Source: Flammeovirgaceae bacterium (GTDB lineage: Bacteria > Bacteroidota > Bacteroidia > Cytophagales > Cyclobacteriaceae). From it: 53,244 bases of DNA. Below, piece by piece: positions 33,980 to 42,855 of the stretch; position 1 is the first letter of the stretch, and each line of letters starts with the position of its first letter. Location: NCBI GenBank assembly GCA_023251155.1, contig JAHEZH010000017.1:1-53244 (forward strand), written 5' to 3'. The translations under genes were made by a program, and so were the position numbers. A model generated the notes under the pieces. That model ran no database searches, was not told where the DNA came from, and saw only the letters and a program-made list of their open reading frames with translations.

Positions 33980-35269
33980 ATGAGTACGACCACCAAAACC
34001 ATCTACGAATACTACCTTAAATCGGGCAAAGTATCTACGGATACCCGGCAAATCACCCCCGGGTCGGTATTTTTTGCCCTGAAAGGTCCTAAGTTTAATG
34101 CCAATGCGTTTGCCGAAGAGGCTTTGGCCAAAGGAGCAGGCTATGCCGTGGTAGATGAAGAGCGGTTTGTGAAAGACGATCGTTTCCTTTTGGTGGAAGA
34201 TGGATTGACCGCACTGCAGGAGCTGGCCAAACATCATCGCAGTCAATTGACCATTCCATTCATTGGCCTTACGGGATCAAACGGAAAGACGACCAGCAAA
34301 GAGCTGATTAATGCCGTGCTCAGCAAAAAGTTTAAGACCTATGCTACGAAGGGCAACCTGAATAATCACATTGGTGTGCCACTTACCATCTTAGCGATTG
34401 ATCGCACCTGTGAGGTGGCGGTGATTGAAATGGGTGCTAACCACCTGGGAGAAATTGCGCTGCTGAGTTCGATAGCAAATCCCACCCATGGGTTGATCAC
34501 TAACATTGGCCGGGCACATATCGGTACGTTTGGCGGATTTGAAAATATACTTCGTGCCAAATCCGAACTGTATCAGCATTTGATTACACATGAAGGTGTT
34601 GTGTTTATCAATTCTCAAAATGAATTGCTGGCCAATATGGCCAAGCGGTTCAACGCTCCGGTTTTATATCCTGCCAAAGGAAATTATTATGAAGCAGCCT
34701 TGATCAGTGCCGACCCATTTGTGAAAGTGAAAGCGGAGAATGGTGCGGAAGTCACCACGCAGCTGGTAGGCGGGTATAATTTTGAGAACATTGCCGCGGC
34801 ACTGTGTATAGGGAAATACTTTGGTGTCGATGCGAAGGAGGCAAATAAAGCCATCGAAGAATACCTGCCGGGCAACATGCGCTCACAGGTCATCATCAAA
34901 GGTACAAACACCATTATATTAGATGCCTACAATGCCAACCCCAGTTCAATGGAGGCCGCCATTAACAACCTGGCCGCCATCAAGGCTGCTAACAAAGTAG
35001 CCATATTGGGAGATATGTATGAGCTGGAAGAAGAAACAGAGAAAGAACATAAGAAGCTCGGGTCACTGTTAAAAGAAAAAGGAATAAGCGCTTACCTGTG
35101 TGGTGAGTTGATACAGGTGGCCAAAGAAGTTTTCCCGCAAGGCAATTATTTTACCAGTAAAGAAGCATTGCTGCAGTCCTTGAAAGAGAATCCCATTCAG
35201 GATTCGACTATATTAATCAAAGCATCACGCGGCATGGCGCTGGAAAAAATTCTGGACGAGGGATTTTAG
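33980..35269 (+). CDS. murF: UDP-N-acetylmuramoyl-tripeptide--D-alanyl-D-alanine ligase
   Basis: 429 residues. Adds D-Ala-D-Ala to the UDP-MurNAc tripeptide using ATP, the last cytoplasmic step of stem-peptide assembly. Mur-ligase ATP loop LTGSNGKTTSKEL (Lys103), then EMGANHLGEI and ITNIGRAHIGTFGG (central domain), and the C-terminal DAYNANPSSMEAAI and ILGDMYELEEE typical of MurF. It is not in a dcw cluster; it stands alone between the FG-GAP gene and the GH3 gene, as often in Bacteroidota. Confidence 0.97.
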   Translation: MSTTTKTIYEYYLKSGKVSTDTRQITPGSVFFALKGPKFNANAFAEEALAKGAGYAVVDEERFVKDDRFLLVEDGLTALQELAKHHRSQLTIPFIGLTGSNGKTTSKELINAVLSKKFKTYATKGNLNNHIGVPLTILAIDRTCEVAVIEMGANHLGEIALLSSIANPTHGLITNIGRAHIGTFGGFENILRAKSELYQHLITHEGVVFINSQNELLANMAKRFNAPVLYPAKGNYYEAALISADPFVKVKAENGAEVTTQLVGGYNFENIAAALCIGKYFGVDAKEANKAIEEYLPGNMRSQVIIKGTNTIILDAYNANPSSMEAAINNLAAIKAANKVAILGDMYELEEETEKEHKKLGSLLKEKGISAYLCGELIQVAKEVFPQGNYFTSKEALLQSLKENPIQDSTILIKASRGMALEKILDEGF

Positions 35270-35434
35270 TTGCCCCTGCCGTTGTGTCGTCACAGTGCTT
35301 CCCTTAAATTCGGAATAGCCTGCGCACATAGGCGGTTTGCTCATCGGATCACCCAGGCCTGAAATCCTGAATTTTTGTTTTAGTTTAGCATTCCGGATAA
35401 AGAATGAATAATACCCTCCAGTTATCGTAATAAA

Positions 35435-36706
35435 ATGAAAAAAGCGCTTTCTCTTCTTATACTCGTCATCAGTTGTTTGGGTATTCATGCACAAACCCGC
35501 GATAGTCTCGATATCAAAATAGGGCAAATGATTATGATCGGCATGCCTAAAGCCGAGGTAGATCCGATTGTATTGGAGGAAGTGCGCTCAGGTAAAGCAG
35601 GAGCTATTATCTATTTCGAGAAAAATATTCCTGCGAAGAATTCCTATATGGCATTCAAGAAGATGTCATATACCTACCAGCAGGCAGCGCCTATCCCATT
35701 GTTTATCACTATCGACCAGGAAGGTGGAAAAGTAAACCGGATGAAAGAGAAGTATGGCTTCCCAAGGTCCATCACGGCTACTGCCATGGGTAAAGACAGC
35801 AAGCTGGATTCCGTTCGCTTTTATGGAGCATCTACCGGAGCTGCGCTTTCCGGTGTGGGGATCAACGTCAACTTTGCGCCTGTTGTGGATGTGGCCATTG
35901 AGCCATTGAATACCGTGATTGTGAAAGTGGAGCGCTCTTTTTCAAAGTCGGAAGATACGGTGGCGATTATGGCAAAAGAGTTTATTAAAACACATCGAAA
36001 AGTTAATGTGATTACCGTGCTTAAGCATTTTCCCGGCCATGGAAGTTCGCTTGCCGATACGCATCTGGGCATTGCTGACGTAACCAACACCTGGAACGAA
36101 CGTGAGCTGAAACCGTATAAAGCGTTGCTGGATTCCGGCTATGTGGATGCCATCATGACTTCGCACATTGTAAATAAAAAATTAGATCCGCGTGGATATC
36201 CGGGCACATTATCCAATCGCATCATGGATAGCTTGTTAAGAAAGACATTGGGTTATAATGGAGTTATCTTCTCCGATGATATGCAGATGCACGCCATTAC
36301 CGAGCATTATGGACTGGAAGATGCCATCAAGCTGGCCATCAATGCGGGTGTGGACATCATGTGCTTTTCCAACAACATACAGGGAAGCGAATCGCGCACC
36401 GTAGACAAAGTACATAAAATCATCCGGGGCTATGTAGAGAAAGGGGTGATCAGCAAGGAAAGAATTGATCAGTCATTCCGGCGCGTATTGCAATTGAAGG
36501 GCAAGATGAACGATGAAGGAGAGTATTATCGTCAGCAGATTGAGATGGCGAGAGCATTGGCCATGAAAAATGCCGAAATGGCGAGAAGGAATGAAGAGGT
36601 AGCACGTGAAACGTTACGGTTGGCAGAGAAGCAGTTGAAGTCCACAGGTGAGAAAGCAGCTGAAGAAGGAGATAAGAAGAGCAAAAAGAAGAAAAAGAAA
36701 AAATAG
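35435..36706 (+). CDS. Exported glycoside hydrolase family 3 (NagZ-like beta-N-acetylhexosaminidase)
   Basis: 423 residues with a signal peptide (KKALSLLILVISCLGIHAQ). The GH3 barrel shows ITIDQEGGKVNRM, KHFPGHGSSLADTH (the His/Asp loop of NagZ-type enzymes) and the nucleophile Asp281 in GVIFSDDMQMHAI. Such enzymes cleave GlcNAc from peptidoglycan or other amino sugars. Only domain 1 is present, as in NagZ. After about residue 365 comes a charged coiled coil ending in KKSKKKKKKK, a lysine tail that could bind anionic polymers. First gene of a tight five-gene run (5-base gap to the next frame's TTG). Confidence 0.88.
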   Translation: MKKALSLLILVISCLGIHAQTRDSLDIKIGQMIMIGMPKAEVDPIVLEEVRSGKAGAIIYFEKNIPAKNSYMAFKKMSYTYQQAAPIPLFITIDQEGGKVNRMKEKYGFPRSITATAMGKDSKLDSVRFYGASTGAALSGVGINVNFAPVVDVAIEPLNTVIVKVERSFSKSEDTVAIMAKEFIKTHRKVNVITVLKHFPGHGSSLADTHLGIADVTNTWNERELKPYKALLDSGYVDAIMTSHIVNKKLDPRGYPGTLSNRIMDSLLRKTLGYNGVIFSDDMQMHAITEHYGLEDAIKLAINAGVDIMCFSNNIQGSESRTVDKVHKIIRGYVEKGVISKERIDQSFRRVLQLKGKMNDEGEYYRQQIEMARALAMKNAEMARRNEEVARETLRLAEKQLKSTGEKAAEEGDKKSKKKKKKK

Positions 36707-36735
36707 ATTCATTGTTCAACGAAACCTCATCAACC

Positions 36736-37068
36736 ATGACAGCCGAAGATACAACGGGCGATATCGATAAGCGGAATAAAAGCGTTCGCGCTAAAGAAGA
36801 GGTTCGAAGAAGCAGGACCGCAGCCGTAGTACTTGCTGGTTTTATCGTCATCACTTTGCTGGCGGTGGTTTATGCGTTAGCACAGCAAACAGAAGCCAAG
36901 AAACAGGAAGCGATTGCTATCCAGATCAGGGAGAAAAGCCTGGAGTTGGAACAAAGACTTAGGTTGACCATAGAAGAAGCCAACCGGCAACGTTCCATTG
37001 CAGAGGCAGAACGATTAATAGCAATCAAAACACTAGAAGACTGTAAATCTTCCCAAAAGAAAAAGTAG
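36736..37068 (+). CDS. Single-pass membrane coiled-coil protein, unknown function
   Basis: 110 residues from the ATG at 36736; a TTG at 36712 would add eight. A charged N-terminus (DKRNKSVRAKEEVRRSR) leads into one transmembrane helix (TAAVVLAGFIVITLLAVVYAL) and then a coiled coil (KSLELEQRLRLTIEEANRQR) with a single cysteine near the end. Not recognised. It is cotranscribed: its TAG shares its last base with the GTG start of the next gene. The coiled-coil tail resembles the end of the GH3 protein upstream in composition, which may hint at interaction. Confidence 0.65.
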   Translation: MTAEDTTGDIDKRNKSVRAKEEVRRSRTAAVVLAGFIVITLLAVVYALAQQTEAKKQEAIAIQIREKSLELEQRLRLTIEEANRQRSIAEAERLIAIKTLEDCKSSQKKK

Positions 37069-37877
37069 TGCGTTTACCCGTCTATCGGATTATTCCTCCT
37101 TCCAAAGCGGAGGTCCCTTTATTAATAAGTGTGCCTCACTGTGGCACACAGTTTCCCGATGAATTAAAAGAGGAGTACAAACCAGAGCTTAGCAAAGCCC
37201 CCGATGACACCGACTGGTTTGTAGATGAGCTCTATAACTTTGTTTCTGAAATGGGAGCGGGAATGATAGCCGCTAATTATAGCCGCTGGGTCATTGATCT
37301 CAACCGCGATCCGCAAAGCAAGCCGTTGTACAATGATGGCCGCATCATCACCGCGTTGTGTACTACAACCGATTTTCTCGGCAATGCAATTTATAAGGAC
37401 GAGCGAACAGAAGTAGCACTATCGGAAGTGAACCGAAGGGTTGAAACGTATTACCAACCTTATCACGTAGCGATTCAAAAGCAATTGGACGAACTGAAGA
37501 ATAAGTTTGGGAAAGTGGTGTTGTGGGATTGTCATTCCATTCGTCAGGTGGTACCCACTATTCAAAAAGATAAATTTCCTGATTTAATAGTGGGTGATGC
37601 CGATGAGGCTTCGGCAGCACAAGAGTTCATCCATGTCGCCTTGACGAATCTGAAATCAGGTCCATACCATGTCCATCACAATCATCCTTTCAAGGGCGGC
37701 TACATCACCCGGTATTTTGGTCAGCCGCAGCAAAATCAACACGCCTTACAATTGGAGATGTGCAAGTTGCATTACATGGATGATTCCGAAACGAAATTTG
37801 ATTTGGGCAGGGCAAACAAAATGCGCGAAGTGTTGAAGCGCACATTGGGTGGATTGATTGATGTGATGATGAAATAA
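37068..37877 (+). CDS. hutG: N-formylglutamate amidohydrolase family protein (HutG-like)
   Basis: 269 residues from a GTG start that overlaps the previous stop by one base. Hydrolyses N-formylglutamate to glutamate and formate. Family features are PLLISVPHCGTQFPDEL with the metal-binding His, DDTDWFVDELY, SRWVIDLNRDP, LWDCHSIR and HHNHPFKGGYITRYFG. Position directly before hutF supports the histidine-degradation branch in which HutF makes N-formylglutamate and this enzyme finishes it. No hutH, hutU or hutI is in the window. Confidence 0.9.
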   Translation: MRLPVYRIIPPSKAEVPLLISVPHCGTQFPDELKEEYKPELSKAPDDTDWFVDELYNFVSEMGAGMIAANYSRWVIDLNRDPQSKPLYNDGRIITALCTTTDFLGNAIYKDERTEVALSEVNRRVETYYQPYHVAIQKQLDELKNKFGKVVLWDCHSIRQVVPTIQKDKFPDLIVGDADEASAAQEFIHVALTNLKSGPYHVHHNHPFKGGYITRYFGQPQQNQHALQLEMCKLHYMDDSETKFDLGRANKMREVLKRTLGGLIDVMMK

Positions 37878-37895
37878 ATCGGTCCGTTTACGAAT

Positions 37896-39263
37896 ATGAA
37901 CTACTTTCGCTTCAAATCTTTACTTCAAAAAAACGGATGGCTTACTCCGGCGTATGTGGGGGTAGATGGAAATGGAATGATTCAATACCTGTCTGATCAG
38001 CCACCGCAGGATTCCATCACTACTGAATCGGTTTTAGGTTTTGCACTTCCGGGTTTTCAAAATGCACACTCCCATGCATTTCAATATGCAATGGCTGGGC
38101 TTGCCGAAAATCACCCCGCAGAGACAAGCGATGATTTCTGGACGTGGCGCGAAGCCATGTATCAATGTGCATTATCGGTAGATCCGGATCAGGTGGAGGC
38201 CATTGCTGCCATGTTGTATGCAGAGATGATACGTCATGGGTATACGCAGGTGGCCGAGTTTCATTACCTGCATCACGATAAAGAAGGAAAGCCGTATCAC
38301 CACCTGGCTGAAATGGGTGAGCGCCTGGTAGCCGCTGCAAAGACAGCAGGAATAAAAATCACGCTCGTTCCCGTTTTTTATCAACGTGCCAACTTTGGTG
38401 TTGACTTCAATCCGCGTCAGCGAAGATTTATATCCAAGTCCGCGGAGGAGTATTTCCGATTATTAGAAGCATCAAAAGAAATAACCCATCAGCACGATCA
38501 TGCATCGCTGGCTTTCAGTGTGCACTCGTTGCGCGCCGTGGACTTGAACGAAGTAATCGCCACTTTCCATCAAGGACCAAAGGATTTGCCTTTTCACCTT
38601 CATGTATCCGAACAAAGGAAGGAAGTGGAGGATTGCCTTGCGTATTGTAAAAAACGACCGATGCAGTGGCTGTTGGAAAATCTTCCGGTGAATGAACGCT
38701 TTCATTTGGTGCACTCCACACATTTGGATGATAATGAACTTCAGCAACTGGCTAAGTCAGGAGCTAACGTAGTTCTGTGTCCCTCCACAGAGGGAAATCT
38801 CGGTGATGGTATTTTCAGAATGAAGGAATACGTGAAGTGGGGCGGCCATTGGTCCATCGGTACAGACAGTCATATTGGGATTAATCCATTCGAGGAATTT
38901 CGTATGATCGATTACCGGCAGCGATTGGTGACCAACCAACGCAATACGTTTGAAGGCGATGCCGCTGCTTACCTGGTGAATGAAGAAATTGAATCGGGAA
39001 GGAAGGCGATGGGTATTCCGTACAACGATCATTTCGCTGTCGGCCAGGCATTTGATGCCGTTGTTTTTAATAGCGAATCGCACCTGGTAGCCAATACTTC
39101 AGAACGAAATCTTTTAGCTACCTTGTTATACACTTCCGATTCCAGCCGGGTGATGGGTACGATTGTTAATGGGAAATGGGTAGTGAAAAATCAGCATCAC
39201 AAGGCAGGGCATGAAATAAAAATGAAATTTAACAGGGCCATGCAACAACTGAAAACAAGATGA
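37896..39263 (+). CDS. hutF: Formimidoylglutamate deiminase HutF
   Basis: 455 residues, amidohydrolase superfamily. Deiminates N-formimidoyl-glutamate to N-formylglutamate and ammonia. Metal and catalytic motifs: FQNAHSHAFQYAMAGLAE, the substrate-side FHYLHHDKEGKPYHH, FSVHSLRAVD (His), LHVSEQRKEVEDC (His/Glu), GTDSHIGINPFEEFR (Asp). These match HutF rather than guanine deaminase or HutI. It starts 18 bases after hutG and overlaps the following transferase by 4 bases. Together with hutG it gives the two-step formylglutamate route from histidine. Confidence 0.93.
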   Translation: MNYFRFKSLLQKNGWLTPAYVGVDGNGMIQYLSDQPPQDSITTESVLGFALPGFQNAHSHAFQYAMAGLAENHPAETSDDFWTWREAMYQCALSVDPDQVEAIAAMLYAEMIRHGYTQVAEFHYLHHDKEGKPYHHLAEMGERLVAAAKTAGIKITLVPVFYQRANFGVDFNPRQRRFISKSAEEYFRLLEASKEITHQHDHASLAFSVHSLRAVDLNEVIATFHQGPKDLPFHLHVSEQRKEVEDCLAYCKKRPMQWLLENLPVNERFHLVHSTHLDDNELQQLAKSGANVVLCPSTEGNLGDGIFRMKEYVKWGGHWSIGTDSHIGINPFEEFRMIDYRQRLVTNQRNTFEGDAAAYLVNEEIESGRKAMGIPYNDHFAVGQAFDAVVFNSESHLVANTSERNLLATLLYTSDSSRVMGTIVNGKWVVKNQHHKAGHEIKMKFNRAMQQLKTR

Positions 39264-39862
39264 TTCAACTTACGGATTATATCGAAGCCGCTTCACTTCC
39301 TGAACTGAGTGGAAAATTGCCCTGGCAAATCACGGCTGAAGCACAACAAATCATTGAAGCGAAGATCAGCCAGTTAAACACAGCTGATTTTGTCATCAAG
39401 GGCAATGTAGCGATTCATAAGAGTGCCGTGGTGGAAGAGCACGTGGTACTCAAAGGACCAATCATTATCAGCTCTCATTGCTTTGTCGGTGCGCATGCGT
39501 ACTTGCGCGGAGGTGTTTACCTTGGTCACTATGTCTCGATCGGCCCGGGCTGCGAAGTGAAATCTTCTTTCCTGTTTCCGCACTCGGCACTGGCTCACTT
39601 TAATTTTGTGGGTGATTCCATTATTGGCAGCAATGTAAATATGGAGGCTGGCTCTGTCATCTGTAATCATTTCAATGAACGGGAGGATAAATCCATTTCC
39701 GTTTGGCTCAATAATAAAGTGGTTCCTACATGGACAACGAAGTTCGGGGCATTGGTAGGAGATCGTTCACGTATCGGAGCCAACGCAGTATTATCTCCGG
39801 GAACAATTCTTTCGAAGGATTCCATAGTGAGACGATTGTCACTGATTGAGCAAGTGAGGTAA
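39260..39862 (+). CDS. Left-handed beta-helix (hexapeptide) transferase-like protein
   Basis: 200 residues. Middle and end show hexapeptide repeats building a left-handed beta helix: IKGNVAIHKSAVVEEHVVL, GPIIISSHCFVGAHAYLRGG, VGDSIIGSNVNMEAGSVI, GDRSRIGANAVLSPGTIL. The fold is that of trimeric acyltransferases and the C-terminal half of GlmU, but there is no N-terminal nucleotidyltransferase and the acceptor is not evident. It overlaps hutF by 4 bases (ATGA), so translation is coupled, yet it has no known place in histidine breakdown. Confidence 0.8.
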   Translation: MIQLTDYIEAASLPELSGKLPWQITAEAQQIIEAKISQLNTADFVIKGNVAIHKSAVVEEHVVLKGPIIISSHCFVGAHAYLRGGVYLGHYVSIGPGCEVKSSFLFPHSALAHFNFVGDSIIGSNVNMEAGSVICNHFNEREDKSISVWLNNKVVPTWTTKFGALVGDRSRIGANAVLSPGTILSKDSIVRRLSLIEQVR

Positions 39863-39881
39863 ATCAGAATGCCATAATTGC

Positions 39882-40271
39882 TTACTCCATATTCTTCAAC
39901 TCCAGTTCCAATGCTCTTGTGCTGATAAAAATTTCATTGAGCGAAAGCGCCAGTGAAATCAGCAATGCAATCAGGCTCATGCCAAAAATAGCCGAAGCCC
40001 AGATCTCTTTCTGGAAGAAGAAAAGCAACATGCACAACACGCAAAGAAAGAAACTCATGATGCCGAAAGCCTGCATTTGTTTGATGAGCGTAAGCCTCCT
40101 GCGCAGGTTGTGAATTTGTTCTTTGATGATAAGGTGATCTTCGGGTGCGGTCTTGTACTTTTCATTCAAACTGCGAATCAAAGAAGCCAGGCCTAAAAAG
40201 CGATTGGTGTACGCCAGCATCAGCAAAGTGATAGCAGGAAAAAGTAATGCGGGGGTATTGATCGAAATCAT
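39882..40271 (-). CDS. DUF2721 family membrane protein
   Basis: 129 residues with three hydrophobic helices: TPALLFPAITLLMLAYTNRF, then GIMSFFLCVLCMLLFFFQK and IFGMSLIALLISLALSLNEI. Between them is a basic helix (HNLRRRLTLIKQMQAF). The layout and the LIRSLNEKY and SLNEIFIST segments match DUF2721, whose function is unknown. Last gene of a three-gene minus-strand operon, 18 bases after the small lipoprotein. It converges with the hexapeptide transferase gene, 19 bases away. Confidence 0.8.
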   Translation of the reverse strand: MISINTPALLFPAITLLMLAYTNRFLGLASLIRSLNEKYKTAPEDHLIIKEQIHNLRRRLTLIKQMQAFGIMSFFLCVLCMLLFFFQKEIWASAIFGMSLIALLISLALSLNEIFISTRALELELKNME

Positions 40272-40289
40272 AACGTGTTTTGTATTCCT

Positions 40290-40607
40290 TTACTGGTATT
40301 CTTCCATCTTTATAATTGTACACGTTTTTTTGGCAATGACGTATTTAGCTCCACCGCCTTTATGGAGTACCCTGTTGCCCTGTTCATCTTCGGAAGTCAA
40401 TGTTTTTGGAGAAAAGGTAATCTGAAACGTTTCACGATTTTCATCCATGTCGATTTTGTGATCGCTCAGTTTATTGTGTTTTTTGAATTTATTCTGAGCC
40501 ATCTCCATTGCATTTTCCCATGTACAATTGCCGATAAAATGAGTTTTAGGCGATGCGCAACTCAGCAGGATAGCAGCAGGGAAAAGGATGAAAATCAATT
40601 TTATCAT
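40290..40607 (-). CDS. Small lipoprotein of unknown function
   Basis: 105 residues from the ATG at 40605-40607, which overlaps the MFS stop (ATGA arrangement). The frame is open to 40682, but the chosen start gives a clean lipoprotein signal: MIKLIFILFPAAILLSC with lipidated Cys17. The mature part has an internal cysteine (NCTWENAM) and ends in GGGAKYVIAKKTCTIIKME, which faintly recalls NTF2-fold immunity-like proteins; this is not claimed. Translational coupling to the MFS transporter suggests related function. Confidence 0.7.
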   Translation of the reverse strand: MIKLIFILFPAAILLSCASPKTHFIGNCTWENAMEMAQNKFKKHNKLSDHKIDMDENRETFQITFSPKTLTSEDEQGNRVLHKGGGAKYVIAKKTCTIIKMEEYQ

Positions 40608-41914
40608 CAATCCAGTTTTTGCAATTCCCTTAATGACTTTGCCACCCAGGCCGTGGCACTCACCACTCCGATGGTTACACAACCACCGAAGATCACCGAA
40701 GGTACTACCCCCATCAGCTTGGCCGTCACTCCGGATTCAAACATGCCGATCTCGTTGGATGATCCGATGAAAATATTGTTCACGGCCGATACACGGCCTT
40801 TCATATTTTCGGGTGTCAGCGTCTGCATCAGTGTGCCCCGAATGATGACACTGACACAATCAAACATGCCGCTGACGATAAGAATACTTAATGACAGCCA
40901 GAAGTTATGCGAAAGTGCAAAGCAGATCATGCACGCACCGAAGCCCGCCACGGACCATAACAATGTTTTGCCCATGTTCTTTTTAATAGGATAGTGCGTA
41001 ATGTAAAATGCCATGAGCATGGCACCGATAGAAGGAGCACCGCGTAGCAGGCCTAAGCCCACTTCCCCCACATGCAATATCTTATCGGCAAAGATGGGAA
41101 GTAGCGCCACCGCTCCGCCAAAGAACACCGCAAACATATCCAGCGAGATAGCACTGAGAATAAGTTTATTAGTAAAGATAAAACGAAGGCCAGCTTTGAT
41201 TTTCTCAGCTACACCTTGCTCCTCACTTACTTCCGGCAGTGGCTTTTTCTGAATGATGAAAACCAGAATCAATCCACACAACACGAGCGACACATCCACG
41301 GAGTACGCAGCATGAATACCGAGAAATCCGTAGATGAGTCCGCCCAGGGCGAGCCCGGTAATCGAAGCCATCTCCCAAATGGTGCTATTCCACGTAATGG
41401 CATTGCGATATAATTCACGCGGTACCAGCTGTGGCATAAAGGCAAACAAAGCAGGCGAAAGAAACCCACGCGCCACACCACTGATGAAGATAATCACATA
41501 AATGGGCAGTACGCCAAAATGAAATACAAACTCACCCGGTTGGGTGGTGAAAAACAAAAGGGAAGCCGAGCAGAATAATAAAACCGAGAGGGTGATGGCT
41601 ATAATTCTTTTGCGTTGCACCACATCGGCAATGTGCCCGGCGTATAATGATACTGCTATTGAAGGCACGGCTTCGGCCAGTCCGATCAGTCCCAGTGCAA
41701 GCGCAGCGCTTTTCTCATTACCAAAACCAATAATACTTTCAATGATAGCCCCCGGAGATTGCGATATCCGGTTGCTCATGATTTTATACACCTGCCATCC
41801 TACTACTACCGATTGAATCTGTATCGCGATGGTAACACAAAACCGCGCAATGATGAACAGCCGGAATTCTTTAAGTTTCAGTACTGCGTAAGGATTGGCT
41901 TTTTCTTCTGACAT
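40607..41914 (-). CDS. Major facilitator superfamily transporter (MFS_3/EntS-like)
   Basis: 435 residues with about 12 transmembrane helices. The loop-2 MFS motif is recognisable as YAGHIADVVQRKRIIA, and the N-terminus LKLKEFRLFIIARFC followed by QIQSVVVGWQVYK is typical of the EntS/MFS_3 exporter group. The substrate could be a siderophore or a drug; none is indicated by neighbours. First gene of an operon with a lipoprotein and a DUF2721 protein. Confidence 0.88.
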   Translation of the reverse strand: MSEEKANPYAVLKLKEFRLFIIARFCVTIAIQIQSVVVGWQVYKIMSNRISQSPGAIIESIIGFGNEKSAALALGLIGLAEAVPSIAVSLYAGHIADVVQRKRIIAITLSVLLFCSASLLFFTTQPGEFVFHFGVLPIYVIIFISGVARGFLSPALFAFMPQLVPRELYRNAITWNSTIWEMASITGLALGGLIYGFLGIHAAYSVDVSLVLCGLILVFIIQKKPLPEVSEEQGVAEKIKAGLRFIFTNKLILSAISLDMFAVFFGGAVALLPIFADKILHVGEVGLGLLRGAPSIGAMLMAFYITHYPIKKNMGKTLLWSVAGFGACMICFALSHNFWLSLSILIVSGMFDCVSVIIRGTLMQTLTPENMKGRVSAVNNIFIGSSNEIGMFESGVTAKLMGVVPSVIFGGCVTIGVVSATAWVAKSLRELQKLD

Positions 41915-42026
41915 CCAGCGTTTATTTTTTCCTCCTGCAGATTATTCTCAATAATGCAGATTTTATTTTCGGTTTCAACCTCTGCGAAAATCCACGCGAT
42001 CTGCGGGAAATGAATTGTTGGTTATG

Positions 42027-42572
42027 TTAGGACGCAAGTAACGTATCAATAGCAGCAATTGCTTTTTGTCTTCGTTCCTCTTTCACTCCATTGATTTCAA
42101 CAAACGGAACGTTGGTTTGTTCCACTTCCTTTTTAAAAATAGTCCAGAACTGCTCGCGCTTGTCAGGATGCTCGCGTTGCGGATCATTTTCCCAGGGCAC
42201 ATCAATGTAGGTGAGCAGGTAAAGATCGTAAGCACGCTCGTCAATGATCTTGAGTATCTCTTTATCGCACTCGTTGTATTTAAACTCACTCCATACTTTA
42301 ATCACGATCACATTCGTATCGCAGATCATCACTTTGTTCGTGTCGACCAGCCATTCATCCTCCATGCGCACCTGGCCGTGTGCAATCTTCGTCAGGTCAC
42401 TTTGTTCGTATGGGCGGCCAAGTCGGTTGATGTAAGCGCGCGCATATTCTTCCACGCATACCGTTTTGTAGTGCCCGGCCAGAAATTGTGACAGGTCCGA
42501 TTTGCCTGTACACTCAGGACCAATAACACACACTTTTTTTATTGGTCGGATAGGAGCAGCGGAAGATTGCAT
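42027..42572 (-). CDS. NadR-like ATPase/ribosylnicotinamide kinase domain protein
   Basis: 181 residues from the ATG at 42570-42572. The frame is open to 42677, but that extension is unlike protein and lies over a structured intergenic segment. P-loop CVIGPECTGKS, then EEYARAYINRLGRPYEQSDL, the Walker-B-like MICDTNVIVIKVW, and the lid REHPDKREQFW. This matches the AAA_28/NadR kinase domain that phosphorylates nicotinamide riboside. The NMN adenylyltransferase domain of full NadR is absent, so the exact substrate is open. A pnuC gene, the common partner, is not in the window. Confidence 0.85.
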   Translation of the reverse strand: MQSSAAPIRPIKKVCVIGPECTGKSDLSQFLAGHYKTVCVEEYARAYINRLGRPYEQSDLTKIAHGQVRMEDEWLVDTNKVMICDTNVIVIKVWSEFKYNECDKEILKIIDERAYDLYLLTYIDVPWENDPQREHPDKREQFWTIFKKEVEQTNVPFVEINGVKEERRQKAIAAIDTLLAS

Positions 42573-42855
42573 AGTATAAGTAAGAGAATGCAAAATAATA
42601 AAATTACCAGCAAAGCACCGCGTGAGCCAGTACGGTAGCTGTTGTACAACACGGTATACCTTCTTGTGAGGCGGCAAGGCGAAACGCCACCGGGCTATAC
42701 GTTACAAGTCCGGCTCACACACCCTCCCGCGCACTTCGGGCTTTCCACTTCTATCCCTTGCCGGAATGCACCGAAATGGCCATTCACTCTACGTCAGAAA
42801 AGATGAGGTAAAATAAGTCAGATCAATTATCTTTCGATTTAAATCGCATTTCAAA
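42573..42855. other. Structured, GC-rich intergenic segment with nested inverted repeats
   Basis: No gene is supported between the divergent kinase and amine-oxidase genes. Bases about 42615-42780 are visibly richer in G+C than the flanks. GTGAGCC (42622-42628) is complementary to GGCTCAC (42712-42718). Inside lie the perfect palindromes TGTTGTACAACA (42640-42651) and GGTATACC (42653-42660), and a GGCG-AAA-CGCC hairpin (42678-42688). Further on are ATGGCCAT and GAATG/CATTC. It could be a non-coding RNA, a REP-like or other dispersed element, or an integron-attC-like relic. Confidence 0.45.

Noticed and set aside
40275..40994. 239-codon open frame on the plus strand
   Set aside because: It runs antisense across the 3' end of the MFS gene and the small lipoprotein gene; the minus-strand proteins have clear signal peptide, lipobox and MFS features, while this translation is rich in Cys, Phe and His runs without domain features.
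42573..42677. N-terminal extension of the NadR-like kinase
   Set aside because: The added residues do not resemble the family and cover the structured intergenic element; the ATG at 42572 directly precedes the P-loop strand.
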